64,000 bases of DNA from Sinorhizobium garamanticum (GTDB lineage Bacteria; Pseudomonadota; Alphaproteobacteria; Rhizobiales; Rhizobiaceae): positions 4,099,001 through 4,163,000 of the forward strand of contig NZ_CP120373.1 in the NCBI RefSeq assembly GCF_029892065.1, written 5' to 3'. Positions 36,754 through 49,672 of the stretch are shown piece after piece. A model generated the notes under the pieces. It was given only the letters and a program-made list of their open reading frames with translations, ran no database searches and had not been told where the DNA came from. Made by a program: the position numbers and the translations under genes. Position 1 is the first letter of the stretch, and each line of letters starts with the position of its first letter.

Positions 36754-37767
36754 ATGAACGACAAGACGAATCTTGTGGACAGGATAACGGGACACCGCCG
36801 CATGCGCCGCAACCGCAAGGCGGACTGGACACGGCGGCTGGTGCAGGAAAACCGCTTGACCGTCGACGACCTGATCTGGCCGATCTTCATTGTGCCGGGC
36901 AGCGGCATCGTCCAGCCGATCGACGCCATGCCGGGCGTGAACCGCATGAGCATCGACAAGGCGGTCGAGGCGGTGAAAGAGGCGGCCGACCTTGGTATCC
37001 CGGCGATCGCCACGTTTCCGAACATCGACATGGCGTTGCGTGACGAAACCGGCTCCAACAGCCTCGCCGCCGACAATCTCATCAATGAGGCAACGCGGGC
37101 GATCAAGAAGGCGGTGCCGAACATCGGCGTTATCACTGACGTCGCGCTCGATCCCTTCACGAGCCACGGTCATGACGGGATCCTTCGTGACGGCGAGATC
37201 GTAAACGACGAAACCGTGGAGGTTGTCGCCAGGGCCGCGGTGACGCAGGCCGATGCCGGATCGGACATCATCGCCCCGTCCGAAATGATGGACGGGCGCA
37301 TCGGCGCGATCCGGGAGGCGCTCGACGCAGCCGGCCACCAGAATGTCGGCATCATGTCCTACGCGACGAAATTCGCCTCCGCCTTCTACGGGCCCTACCG
37401 TGAGGCAATCGGCACCGGCGGCCTGCTTAAGGGCGACAAGAAGACCTACTACATCGATCCGGCCAACGGTACCGAGGCAATCCGCGATGCCGCGCTCGAT
37501 GTCGAGGAAGGTGCCGATATGCTCATGGTCAAGCCTGGCCTCCCCTATCTCGATATCTGCTGGCGGATGAAGGAGGCCTTCGGCCTGCCGGTTTTCGCCT
37601 ATCAGGTTTCCGGCGAGTATGCGCAGGTTAAGGCAGCCGCGGCCAACGGCTGGATCGATGGCGAACGGGTCATGCTGGAAACGCTGCTTGCCTTCAAGCG
37701 GGCCGGCTGCGATGGAATATTGAGCTATTTTGCGGTCGAAGTGGCACGTATCCTGGCAAAACGCTGA
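36754..37767 (+). CDS. hemB: delta-aminolevulinic acid dehydratase (porphobilinogen synthase)
   Basis: Condenses two 5-aminolevulinate molecules to porphobilinogen in tetrapyrrole synthesis. The 337-residue product has the Schiff-base lysines in Y-A-T-K-F-A-S-A-F-Y at about 206 and M-V-K-P-G-L-P-Y at about 260. D-V-A-L-D-P-F-T-S-H-G-H-D-G at about 130-143 lacks the cysteines of the zinc-type enzyme, so this is the magnesium-type class of rhizobia. The ATG at 36754 has an AAGGAGG ribosome binding site and is preferred to the upstream in-frame start at 36709. Confidence 0.96.
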   Translation: MNDKTNLVDRITGHRRMRRNRKADWTRRLVQENRLTVDDLIWPIFIVPGSGIVQPIDAMPGVNRMSIDKAVEAVKEAADLGIPAIATFPNIDMALRDETGSNSLAADNLINEATRAIKKAVPNIGVITDVALDPFTSHGHDGILRDGEIVNDETVEVVARAAVTQADAGSDIIAPSEMMDGRIGAIREALDAAGHQNVGIMSYATKFASAFYGPYREAIGTGGLLKGDKKTYYIDPANGTEAIRDAALDVEEGADMLMVKPGLPYLDICWRMKEAFGLPVFAYQVSGEYAQVKAAAANGWIDGERVMLETLLAFKRAGCDGILSYFAVEVARILAKR

Positions 37768-37850
37768 TGTGGCAGAGCGCATTGCAGCCATGCATTGTTT
37801 TGTCGAGGCTCATTCCCCATATCTCACCGGCAACAATGTGAGGCACGCTG

Positions 37851-38315
37851 ATGAGCATGCATGACGAACAACTGAGAGTCCCGAGCAATGACTGGCGCGC
37901 CTATCAGGGCGTGCTGTCGCGCAGGGTCTTTGCCTTCATCATCGACTATGTGATCATCGCACTGCTCTGGATTCCGGCGGCGGTTGTCGTGTTTTTCCTT
38001 GGCATTCTCACGCTCGGCCTCGGATTCTTCCTCTATCCCGTCCTCTTCGCCCTTGTGGCTATGCTCTATTTCGGGCTGACGGTCGGCGGCCGCGATCAGG
38101 CATCGCCGGGCATGAGAATCATGGGCGTGGCGATCGCCCGCACGGACGGACGGCCGATGGATTTTCTGACGGCGATCGTCCATCTGGTGATCTTCTGGAT
38201 CGCTAACGCCCTGTTGACGCCGCTCATCCTGTTGATCGGTCTCTTCACCGACCGCGGCCGGCTCTTGCACGACCTCCTGATCGGCACCGTCACGGTCCGT
38301 AGCGACGCCTATTAA
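37851..38315 (+). CDS. RDD-family membrane protein
   Basis: A 154-residue membrane protein with the RDD signature: R-R-V-F-A-F-I-I-D-Y at about 24-33 and a second conserved region S-P-G-M-R-I-M-G-V at about 84-92. Hydrophobic segments lie at about 27-55, 57-78 and 105-130, and the end is R-L-L-H-D-L-L-I-G-T-V. It stands 83 bases downstream of hemB on the same strand. Function unknown; some RDD proteins affect ion or osmotic homeostasis. Confidence 0.87.
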   Translation: MSMHDEQLRVPSNDWRAYQGVLSRRVFAFIIDYVIIALLWIPAAVVVFFLGILTLGLGFFLYPVLFALVAMLYFGLTVGGRDQASPGMRIMGVAIARTDGRPMDFLTAIVHLVIFWIANALLTPLILLIGLFTDRGRLLHDLLIGTVTVRSDAY

Positions 38316-38446
38316 TGCTTGCGAGCTAGCTGCGTGCTTTACAGCGCCATTCCGTGAGGAATGCCTAAACGAGTGAGTTGACGTTTTTCATTCTTAGGCC
38401 ATGCTATTGCGATGAGTAACCGCACGAAGAGTGGCCCCCACGTTCG

Positions 38447-39223
38447 ATGAACACGCAGACCGCACCGTCTCCACAATTCTACCTGACTGCGCCGGCACCC
38501 TGCCCATACCTGCCGAACGAGATGGAGCGAAAGGTCTTCACCCACATGGTGGGTGAGCGGGCCCCGGAACTGAATGATCTCCTGACGCAGGGCGGCTTCC
38601 GTCGCTCCCAGAACATTGCTTACCGACCGGCCTGCGAAACCTGTCGCGCCTGCATCTCGGTCCGCATCCTTGCGCACGAGTTCGCGCCGACGCGTTCGAT
38701 GCGGCGGGTGCTCGCCGCCAATCGGGACGTGGTCTCGGCCGAATACCCCGCCGAACCCTCGAGCGAACAATACAACCTCTTCCGCCGCTATCTCGATCGC
38801 CGGCATCAGAAGGGCGGGATGTCAGACATGTCGGTACTCGACTACGCCATGATGGTCGAGGACACGCATGTGCATACGAAGATCATCGAATACCGCTTGC
38901 GGATCGAAGGCGACGGCATCAACGAAAAGGCCAAGGGGCCGTTGGTCGCCACGGCGCTGACCGACCGAATGAGCGACGGCCTGTCGATGGTCTATTCCTT
39001 CTTCGATCCCGCTCTCTCCGAGCGCTCGCTCGGCACCTACATGATTCTCGATCATATTCGCCGGGCGAAGGAACGCGGCCTGCCCCATGTCTATCTGGGT
39101 TACTGGGTAAAGGGGTCGCGCAAAATGGGGTATAAAACAAAGTTTTTGCCGCAGGAGCACCTTATGGCTCGCGGTTGGGAGCGCTATTGTGGCGACGATG
39201 ACGCATCCACCGAAACGGACTGA
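38447..39223 (+). CDS. bpt: aminoacyl-tRNA-protein transferase of the bacterial N-end rule
   Basis: Transfers an amino acid, leucine in characterised bacterial Bpt enzymes, from tRNA to proteins with N-terminal Asp or Glu, marking them for ClpS/ClpAP. The 258-residue protein shows the Ate1/Bpt features: P-C-P-Y-L-P-N-E at about 19-26, C-E-T-C-R-A-C at about 64-70, and [11 protein letters not shown] with Y-L-G-Y-W-V-K-G in the C-terminal GNAT-like half. Older annotation calls it arginyltransferase (ate). Confidence 0.92.
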   Translation: MNTQTAPSPQFYLTAPAPCPYLPNEMERKVFTHMVGERAPELNDLLTQGGFRRSQNIAYRPACETCRACISVRILAHEFAPTRSMRRVLAANRDVVSAEYPAEPSSEQYNLFRRYLDRRHQKGGMSDMSVLDYAMMVEDTHVHTKIIEYRLRIEGDGINEKAKGPLVATALTDRMSDGLSMVYSFFDPALSERSLGTYMILDHIRRAKERGLPHVYLGYWVKGSRKMGYKTKFLPQEHLMARGWERYCGDDDASTETD

Positions 39224-39226
39224 TAA

Positions 39227-39980
39227 TTGACCCCTTCCTCTGACGCCGCCCGGCACCGGCGCGGCTTGGCCATCACCGGGCTCGGCGGCCTCGCCCTTTC
39301 CTTCGACATTCCGCTCATCCGTTCGGCGAACGGCGAGGTCTGGTCGATTCTCGCCCTGCGCAGCCTCTCGACCTTCCTGGTCGCACTTCGTGCTGGCCTT
39401 CACGTCGATGTTTGCGGCGATCCTCTCCTGGATTTTCCTCAAGGAACGGCCCTCGAACGCCACGCTGCTGACGATGGCCGTGATGGTTTTGGGCGTCGGC
39501 GTGATCGTGCAGGACGGGCTGGAGAGCGGACACTTGTTCGGCGACGCGATGGCCGCCTGCTCGGCCTTCCTGCTGGCAGGCGCAATCACCATCGCCCGCA
39601 AGAGCGGCCGCGACATGGCGCTCGTGCCGCTGACGACCGCAATCTTCCCCGCCATTGCCGCCTTCTTGCTCCTGCCGTCGAGCGGCATTTCGATCGCAGC
39701 ACCCGGCTATATTCTCTTCAACGGGCTGGTGATGATCCCCCTCGCCTTCTTCTGCCTCGCGACAGGCCCGCGCTATCTTTCCGCGCCGGAGGTCGGCATG
39801 TTCTATCTGCTGGAGACGATCCTCGCTCCGATCTGGGTGTGGATCGTCTTTTCGGAAACGCCGACGACGCAGACGCTCGTTGGAGGAGCCATACTCGTCT
39901 TTGCCTTGATCGGCCATTCATTCTGGCAGATGCGGAACAGGGCGATGAAGGCGCAGATACAATGTGCGGAATTGGGATAG
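39227..39980 (+). pseudogene. EamA/DMT-family transporter gene with internal deletion and frameshift
   Basis: The first helix region (G-L-A-I-T-G-L-G-G-L-A-L-S-F-D-I-P, then L-R-S-L-S-T-F-L-V-A) is joined directly, near 39384-39390, to a later segment in another frame (F-V-L-A-F-T-S-M-F-A-A-I-L-S-W-I-F-L-K-E). The rest of the transporter, to A-E-L-G, then reads intact. Full-length relatives have about 50 more residues between these points, covering roughly helices 2 to 4. The remaining length of 754 bases is not a multiple of three. This looks like a deletion, so no functional product is expected. The gene starts three bases after bpt. Confidence 0.8.
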
Positions 39981-40004
39981 GCGCACCGACGGCGCGCCGC
40001 GCAA

Positions 40005-40331
40005 TCACTGCGCCTCGTCAGGCCCGGGCTCAAGGGAAACGCTCTGCATCTGCGAGCGCATCGTCCAGAGTTCGCGATTGGTATTGATCCACTCGGCCGC
40101 GATCTGGAGCGGCGCCGGATCAGCCGTGATTATCTCGCCGCGCTCACCTTGCCGGACGATCAATCCGGCAGCTTCCATCGTGGCAAGATGCCCGGAAAGG
40201 TCGTCCCCTTTCACACCCACGGCATCGGCGATCTCGGCGACGCGCGTTGCGCCTGCAAGCAAGACCTCGAATATGCGGCGGCGCGTCGGATCGGCAAGAG
40301 CCAGCAAGGTTGCGTCAAGAGCGGCGGTCAT
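40005..40331 (-). CDS. ArsR-type winged-helix regulator
   Basis: A 108-residue DNA-binding protein. L-A-L-A-D-P-T-R-R-R-I-F-E-V-L-L at about 9-24 and G-D-D-L-S-G-H-L-A-T-M-E-A-A-G-L-I at about 41-57 are the hallmark helix 1 and recognition helix of the ArsR/HTH_20 group. It has no cysteine metal-sensing motif, which suggests a non-metal signal. The ATG at 40331 has an AGAGGGG ribosome binding site; the frame extends further upstream without one. It is convergent with the broken EamA gene. Confidence 0.82.
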   Translation of the reverse strand: MTAALDATLLALADPTRRRIFEVLLAGATRVAEIADAVGVKGDDLSGHLATMEAAGLIVRQGERGEIITADPAPLQIAAEWINTNRELWTMRSQMQSVSLEPGPDEAQ

Positions 40332-40394
40332 GACATTCACCCCTCTGGAGAGGAATTTGAGCTTAAACGCGATCGCGTCGGCGGCGCCTTCGAC

Positions 40395-40494
40395 CTGCAT
40401 ATTGTCTTAAATCGAAGCCGATTTAAGGACAAAATATGTGGCAATTCAAAGTGCGGCAGCGACCTTTGTGCGCCTGAAGCACGCACGGCGGCAG
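40395..40494 (-). repeat. RIME1 element, diverged copy 5
   Basis: Recognisable in inverse orientation (CTGCATATTGTC, then CTTAAATCG...GATTTAAG, then CAATTCAAAGTGC) but more diverged than the other copies, with the GC-rich palindrome degraded to GCACGCACGGCGGCAG. It ends three bases before the parC stop codon. Confidence 0.65.
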
Positions 40495-40497
40495 AGA

Positions 40498-43030
<2,533 letters not shown>

Positions 43031-43135
43031 TATAGCGCCGCGCGTCCAATCGGACGCGCTAACGTCGCTGTAGCACTTTGAATTGCTGCATGACTTTGTC
43101 CTTAAATTGATCCCGATTTAAGGAATCATGCAGTA
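43031..43135 (+). repeat. RIME1 intergenic mosaic element, copy 6
   Basis: Plus-orientation copy with a slightly different GC-rich palindrome (TATAGCGCCGCGCGTCC start, CGCTGTA end) and the variant second palindrome CTGCATGACTTTG...CATGCAGTA. It lies 147 bases before the start of the secreted protein gene. Confidence 0.85.
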
Positions 43136-43282
43136 GGCTGACCGCAAGGGGCATGCCGACGGTCGCGGTTCGTTCAGGCTCTGTCGGGGGCGAGTTGACG
43201 GATCCCGCAGAGATCACTCAGATTAGCGAAACCGATCCCAGAAACAGCTTCGCATCAAACATTTTTGATAAGGAACTCGATA

Positions 43283-44476
43283 ATGATGCATACGCGCAAT
43301 ATCCGCCTGATGATGGCGAGCGCCGCCCTTCTAACACTTGCCGGCCCCGCCTTCGCCCTGGATGGCGCGGACATGATGAAGAAGCTTGATGCGGCTCTTT
43401 CCGCCAACGGCTCCTCGATCCGCTTCGACAAGGCGGATGTGAACGGCGACGTCGTCACGGTGACCGGCGTCAAGCTGCAGATGGCGGCGAACCCCGGAGA
43501 GTCGCTCAACATCGGCGTCGTCACCTTCGAGGGTGTCGAGGAAAACGAGAATGGCGGCTATTTCTCCGAGACGGTTACCTTCCCGGATATCAAAGTCAGC
43601 CAAGACGGTTCCCGCTTCTCCGCCAAGGATCTGTCGATCGGCGGACTGTCTATCCCCGGCAACCCGGCCGGCGACACAATCAACGACATTCTGCTTTACG
43701 AGACGGCAGGAACCGGACCGATCGTGGTCAATGTCAAGGGCAAGGACGTCTTTACGGCCGAGAGCACGGAAGCCAATCTGACGCGGCAGGAAAATGATGC
43801 CGGCTTCGACTTCGACGCGACGCTCGCCGGGCTCAAGGCGGATCTCTCGAACGTCGAGGACGCCAAAGCCAAGGAAGCGATCGAAAAGCTGGGGCTGACC
43901 ACGCTCGACGGCGAAGTCACCATGAAGGGCCGTTGGGAATTGCAGAGCGGCAACGTCGCCCTCGATGAATACGCCCTCGACTTCAAGAATATCGGCCGGC
44001 TGAACATTGCCATGGACTTTTCCGGATACACCCTGCAGTTCATGAAGTCGCTGCAGGAAGCGACAAAGGCCGCAGAAGCCAATCCGAACAAGGAAGAGGC
44101 CAACCAGGCAATGGGGCTCGCGATGATGGGCCTCATGCAGCAGTTGACGTTCAACAGCGCCTCGATCCGTTTTGACGATGCTTCGATCACCAAGAAGGCG
44201 CTCGACTATGCCGGCAGCCAGCAGGGCGTCACCGGCGATCAGCTGGCGCAATCGCTGAAGGGCCTGGTGCCGATCATGATGGCGCAGCTCAACATACCGG
44301 AGTTGCAGAACCAGGTTTCGGCCGCCGTCAGCGCCTATCTCGACGGGCCGAAGAGTCTGACGATTAGCGCCAAGCCCGAAAAGCCGGTTCCCTTCCCGTT
44401 GATCATGGGCGCCGCCATGGGCGCGCCGAACACGATTCCTTCGGTTCTAGGCGTGAAAGTGACTGCGAACGACTAA
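43283..44476 (+). CDS. secreted protein of unknown function (about 400 residues)
   Basis: A 397-residue protein with a Sec signal peptide (R-N-I-R-L-M-M-A-S-A-A-L-L-T-L-A, cleavage likely after A-F-A). The mature part is beta-rich with repeated short segments (V-T-V-T-G-V-K-L, V-T-F-P-D-I-K-V-S, L-S-I-G-G-L-S-I-P) reminiscent of AsmA-like or lipid-binding repeats, followed by a helical segment rich in Ala and Gln. There are no cysteines or catalytic motifs. It is a single gene with RIME1 copies on both sides, and a terminator follows. ATGs at 43283 and 43286 share an AAGGA ribosome binding site. Confidence 0.75.
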   Translation: MMHTRNIRLMMASAALLTLAGPAFALDGADMMKKLDAALSANGSSIRFDKADVNGDVVTVTGVKLQMAANPGESLNIGVVTFEGVEENENGGYFSETVTFPDIKVSQDGSRFSAKDLSIGGLSIPGNPAGDTINDILLYETAGTGPIVVNVKGKDVFTAESTEANLTRQENDAGFDFDATLAGLKADLSNVEDAKAKEAIEKLGLTTLDGEVTMKGRWELQSGNVALDEYALDFKNIGRLNIAMDFSGYTLQFMKSLQEATKAAEANPNKEEANQAMGLAMMGLMQQLTFNSASIRFDDASITKKALDYAGSQQGVTGDQLAQSLKGLVPIMMAQLNIPELQNQVSAAVSAYLDGPKSLTISAKPEKPVPFPLIMGAAMGAPNTIPSVLGVKVTAND

Positions 44477-44515
44477 GCGCCTGCGCGCTTGCGAAATGAA
44501 AGTTCAATCCTGATC

Positions 44516-44616
44516 TACAGCGCCGCGCGTCTAGTTTGACGCGCGGCGCTGTAGATCTTTGAATCTCTGCACGACTTTATCCCTAAATCGATTCCGATTT
44601 AGGGAATCATGCAGTA
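44516..44616 (+). repeat. RIME1 intergenic mosaic element, copy 7
   Basis: Plus-orientation copy in which the first palindrome is perfect (TACAGCGCCGCGCGTC pairing with GACGCGCGGCGCTGTA). The second palindrome (CTGCACGACTTTATCCC...CATGCAGTA) is variant. It sits between the stop codon and the terminator of the secreted-protein gene. Confidence 0.85.
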
Positions 44617-44643
44617 GCCCGGCGATGCACCGCCGGGCTTTTT
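44617..44643 (+). terminator. intrinsic terminator after the secreted-protein gene
   Basis: An 8-bp stem (GCCCGGCG / CGCCGGGC) with a 6-base loop is followed by TTTTT. It directly abuts the end of the RIME1 copy, so the element seems inserted just upstream of a pre-existing terminator, or forms part of it. Confidence 0.8.
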
Positions 44644-44764
44644 CCATCCCGATTGATTAATGATATCGTCCACTGCTTGATGCTCTGAGGCGGGCACCTA
44701 TCTATTTCGTGTATGGTTGCCGACAACTGCGCATTCCCGACCGATGAAACGGAAGGAGGACGCC

Positions 44765-44989
44765 ATGGGACTGAAGCATTCGGATATCACCGCCATCCTC
44801 GGCCCGGTCGACGAAACGCTAATGGCCGAGCTGCTTGCGACGGGCGCGACAGCGAGCGAACTCGCCGAGGCGATTGCTTGGGTCAACAATGACGAGGCCC
44901 TGATCGGCGAAGGCCGCCATCTTCCGGCCGGCCGCGTCGCAGCGTTGATCGACATCCTGACTCCGGAGGAAGACGACGAGGAATTATAA
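44765..44989 (+). CDS. small conserved-looking protein upstream of groEL
   Basis: A 74-residue acidic protein (M-G-L-K-H-S-D-I-T-A-I-L-G-P-V-D ... L-T-P-E-E-D-D-E-E-L). It is mostly helical, with no membrane segment and no cysteines. The GGAAGGAGGA ribosome binding site is the strongest in this part of the window and fixes the start. It is not GroES. The groEL start lies 155 bases downstream on the same strand; a shared transcript is possible. Function unknown. Confidence 0.72.
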   Translation: MGLKHSDITAILGPVDETLMAELLATGATASELAEAIAWVNNDEALIGEGRHLPAGRVAALIDILTPEEDDEEL

Positions 44990-45086
44990 TAGCAGTCCGG
45001 CTCTTCGGGGAGCGGACGATGGCGCGCGCCTTGGAGCCGGTGGACGCAAGGACGTGGAAGACGTGATGATAGCGGTGATCCAGTAG

Positions 45087-46772
<1,686 letters not shown>

Positions 46773-46791
46773 GACGCAACGTCGACGCTCA

Positions 46792-46826
46792 GAAGCACTG
46801 GGGGCGCAGTCGCGTCCCAGTGCTTC
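46792..46826 (+). terminator. hairpin after groEL
   Basis: An 11-bp perfect stem (GAAGCACTGGG / CCCAGTGCTTC) with a 13-base loop lies 20 bases after the groEL stop. No T run follows, so it may be a weak terminator or an RNA-stabilising structure. Confidence 0.5.
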
Positions 46827-46852
46827 ACGCGCCGAGCCTCAATCCCTGCCAC

Positions 46853-46923
46853 TACAGCGCCGCGCGTCTAATCAGACGCGCAAATTTCGCTATAGAGCTT
46901 TGAGTTTTTAAGGAATCATGCAG
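46853..46923 (+). repeat. RIME1 element, truncated copy 8
   Basis: The GC-rich first palindrome begins TACAGCGCCGCGCGTC as usual, but the second palindrome is reduced to its right arm (TTAAGGAATCATGCAG), with about 30 bases missing. This gives a 71-base remnant between groEL and the rhodanese gene. Confidence 0.75.
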
Positions 46924-46940
46924 CGATCGATCGCCGCGCC

Positions 46941-47321
46941 TCAAGCCGGCTCTGTATCGATGCCCCCCTCGACCAGTTCCTTGAAGCCGCCGATGTTGAA
47001 TACTGCCGTGTAACCCATATCCTGCAGCGTCTTGCCGGCAAGGGCCGAACGACCGCCGGACGCACAATGCAGAAGGACCGTCTTGTCCTTTTGGAAGGCT
47101 GGATTGTGGTATTGACTTTCCGGGTCCGCGCGAAATTCCAGCATACCCCGCGAGACGTTCACGGCGCCCTTGATCTTACCGGTCTGCTGTACCTCTGTCG
47201 GATCGCGGACATCCACGATGAGCACATCGCCGGAGCGCATCTTCTCGGCCGCCTCGGTGGGCGACAATTTCGGGACAACACTATTTGCTTCCGCTAGCAG
47301 GTCCTTGACGTTCTTCGCCAT
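46941..47321 (-). CDS. rhodanese-like domain protein
   Basis: A 126-residue single-domain sulfurtransferase-like protein. The active-site loop reads L-H-C-A-S-G-G-R-S-A at about 84-93 with the nucleophile Cys near 86. The upstream D-V-R-D-P-T-E motif and the final N-I-G-G-F-K-E-L are typical of rhodanese domains. The substrate is unknown; such proteins move sulfur or detoxify cyanide. The 266 bases upstream (47322-47587) contain no supportable gene, only the aspS terminator. Confidence 0.88.
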   Translation of the reverse strand: MAKNVKDLLAEANSVVPKLSPTEAAEKMRSGDVLIVDVRDPTEVQQTGKIKGAVNVSRGMLEFRADPESQYHNPAFQKDKTVLLHCASGGRSALAGKTLQDMGYTAVFNIGGFKELVEGGIDTEPA

Positions 47322-47540
47322 CGTTCACTCCACCCAAAACGCTGCCATGGAGCAGCGAAGAAAGGAAACGCCTTGAGGGAAATCCTGTCAAGGCGAAGAA
47401 CGGGATCGCGACTTCGGGCAGCGGTCGAGCGGCGCGACGAACCGAGCAACTTATCTCGTCTGAGGACCAGACCGCAGTAGGCACAGCGGTCGGATTTGGA
47501 TGTGGTAATTGCGGCATGCGGCGAGCCGCTCGGCCATAAA

Positions 47541-47572
47541 AATACCCGGCGGTGGAGACCGCCGGGCATTTT
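47541..47572. terminator. terminator of aspS, symmetrical
   Basis: A 9-bp stem (CCCGGCGGT / ACCGCCGGG) with a 4-base loop is flanked by AAAAATA on the left and CATTTTTT on the right, so it can work on both strands. It lies 16 bases after the aspS stop. Confidence 0.85.
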
Positions 47573-47587
47573 TTGCGTTTAAGAACC

Positions 47588-49375
47588 TCAGTCCTTCTTC
47601 TGCGGGATCGGACGGATCGCCAGTTCGCGCAGCTGCGTCGGTGTCGCCGGCAATGGTGCGCCCATCAGGAGATCCTGGGCCTGCTGGTTCATCGGGAAGA
47701 GCGAAATCTCGCGCAGGTTCTTGGCACCGACGAGCAGCATGACGATGCGGTCGATGCCGAAGGCCATGCCGCCGTGCGGCGGCGCGCCGTACTGGAAGGC
47801 ACGGTAGAGCCCGCCGAACTGCTCCTCGACTTCCTGCCGGGATTTACCCGTCAACTCGAAAGCCTTGACCATCAGTTCAGGCAGTTGGTTACGGATGGAG
47901 CCGGACGCAATCTCGAAGCCGTTGCAGACCATGTCGTATTGATAGGCCTTGATGGAGAGCGGGTCGTCGCCGTTCAACGCCTCGAGGCCACCCTGCGGCA
48001 TCGAGAAGGGGTTGTGAGCGAAATCGATCCTCTTTTCGTCTTCCAGCCATTCGTAGAACGGGAAGTCGACAATCCAGCACAGTTCGAAGCGCTCGCGGTC
48101 GACGAGGTTCAATTCCTCACCTGCCTTCGTGCGGGCTTCGCCGGCAAACTTATAGAACTTCGCCGGTTCGCCGGCGACGAAGAAGCAGGCGTCTCCGTCC
48201 TCGAGACCGAGCTGCGTGCGAATTGCTTCGGTGCGTTCCTCGCCGATGTTCTTGGCAAGCGGACCGGCGCCTTCGAGCTTCTCGCCCTCCTTGCGCCAGA
48301 AGATATATCCGAGACCCGGCTGGCCCTGGCTCTGGGCCCAGGCGTTCATGCGGTCGCAGAACGCCCTGGAACCGCCGGTCTTGGCCGGGATCGCCCAGAC
48401 CTCCACCCGCGGGTTGGACGCGATCATGTTGGCGAAGACCTTGAAGCCCGAACCGGCGAAGTGCTGGGTGACCCCTTGCATCTCGATCGGATTGCGAAGA
48501 TCCGGCTTGTCGGAGCCATACTTGCGGATCGCCGTGTCATAGGGAATGCGCGGGAACTTTTCGGTCACCGGCTTGCCGCCGGCGAAATCCGTGAAGATCG
48601 AGCGGATCATCGGCTCCATCGTGTCCCATACGTCTTCCTGCTCGACGAAGCTCATTTCGAGGTCGAGCTGGTAGAACTCGCCCGGCAGCCGGTCTGCGCG
48701 CGGATCCTCGTCGCGGAAGCAGGGAGCGATCTGGAAATAACGGTCGAAGCCCGCGACCATCAGAAGCTGCTTGTACTGCTGCGGTGCCTGCGGCAGCGCG
48801 TAGAAGGTGCCGGGATGAATGCGGCTCGGCACGAGGAAGTCGCGCGCGCCTTCAGGCGAGGAAGCCGTCAGGATCGGCGTCGTGTATTCGGTGAAGCCGA
48901 TCTCGCTCATGCCTCGGCGCATGGCCGAAATGATCTCGGTGCGCTTGACGATGTTGCGATGCAGCGTCTCGCGGCGAAGATCCAGGAAGCGGTATTTGAG
49001 GCGCACATCTTCCGGGTAGTCCGGCTCGCCGAAGACCGGCAGCGGCAATTCCTTGGCCGCCGACAGAACCTCGATCTCGCGGGCATAAAGTTCGATCTCG
49101 CCTGTCGGCATGTTCTTGTTGACGGTTTCGTCGGTACGCGCCTTCACCGTTCCGTCGATGCGGATGACCCATTCGCCGCGCACCGTCTCTGCCGTCTTGA
49201 ACGCCGGAGAATCCGGGTCGGCCACGACCTGGGTCATGCCATAATGATCGCGCAGATCGATGAAGAGCACGCCGCCATGGTCGCGGACGCGGTGAACCCA
49301 GCCGGAGAGGCGAACGGTGGAGCCGACATCCGACTTGCGGAGGGCGGCACAGGTGTGGCTGCGGTAACGGTGCAT
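47588..49375 (-). CDS. aspS: aspartyl-tRNA synthetase
   Basis: Class II aminoacyl-tRNA synthetase charging tRNA-Asp. The 595-residue bacterial-type protein has the OB-fold anticodon domain ([12 protein letters not shown] at about 20-31), the motif 2 region [12 protein letters not shown] near 216-227, the bacterial GAD insertion and the motif 3 G-M-A-F-G-I-D-R-I near 536-544. Whether it is discriminating or also charges tRNA-Asn depends on features not evident here. It is a single gene with a strong terminator. Confidence 0.96.
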   Translation of the reverse strand: MHRYRSHTCAALRKSDVGSTVRLSGWVHRVRDHGGVLFIDLRDHYGMTQVVADPDSPAFKTAETVRGEWVIRIDGTVKARTDETVNKNMPTGEIELYAREIEVLSAAKELPLPVFGEPDYPEDVRLKYRFLDLRRETLHRNIVKRTEIISAMRRGMSEIGFTEYTTPILTASSPEGARDFLVPSRIHPGTFYALPQAPQQYKQLLMVAGFDRYFQIAPCFRDEDPRADRLPGEFYQLDLEMSFVEQEDVWDTMEPMIRSIFTDFAGGKPVTEKFPRIPYDTAIRKYGSDKPDLRNPIEMQGVTQHFAGSGFKVFANMIASNPRVEVWAIPAKTGGSRAFCDRMNAWAQSQGQPGLGYIFWRKEGEKLEGAGPLAKNIGEERTEAIRTQLGLEDGDACFFVAGEPAKFYKFAGEARTKAGEELNLVDRERFELCWIVDFPFYEWLEDEKRIDFAHNPFSMPQGGLEALNGDDPLSIKAYQYDMVCNGFEIASGSIRNQLPELMVKAFELTGKSRQEVEEQFGGLYRAFQYGAPPHGGMAFGIDRIVMLLVGAKNLREISLFPMNQQAQDLLMGAPLPATPTQLRELAIRPIPQKKD

Positions 49376-49672
49376 CGTCTTATCCTGGAATTGCAGAAAA
49401 CCGCGCAGGCTCGCATGACGGCGCGCGGCAGATCAAAATCGGGCGGAAAAGCGCATGATGCGCCGGCTTTGTCAAGGCCGCGGCTTGTTCTGGCGGCAAG
49501 AGTTGTGAGCCGGCGCGCGCTGTTGCCGCCACTGTCATTGCAAGCAGGTGGCGCAAAAAGAAAGGAAAAGGCCACAAATCGCTACTGTCCCCGACGGTAG
49601 GCCGCCGCTAAACAAGAAGCAGGCTGGCATTCCCTTTCGAGTCGCGGCCGCCATCCGGATGCTTCCTGCCCC

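Noticed and set aside
47294..47569. Minus-strand frame containing C-A-Y-C-G-L-V-L-R-R-D-K, zinc-ribbon-like
   Set aside because: Only one CxxC pair, no ribosome binding site, and it overlaps the rhodanese upstream region and the aspS terminator; not enough to call a gene.
47552..49600. 682-codon plus-strand frame
   Set aside because: Antisense to aspS; composition (Arg/Asp/His-rich) is that of a shadow frame in GC-rich DNA.
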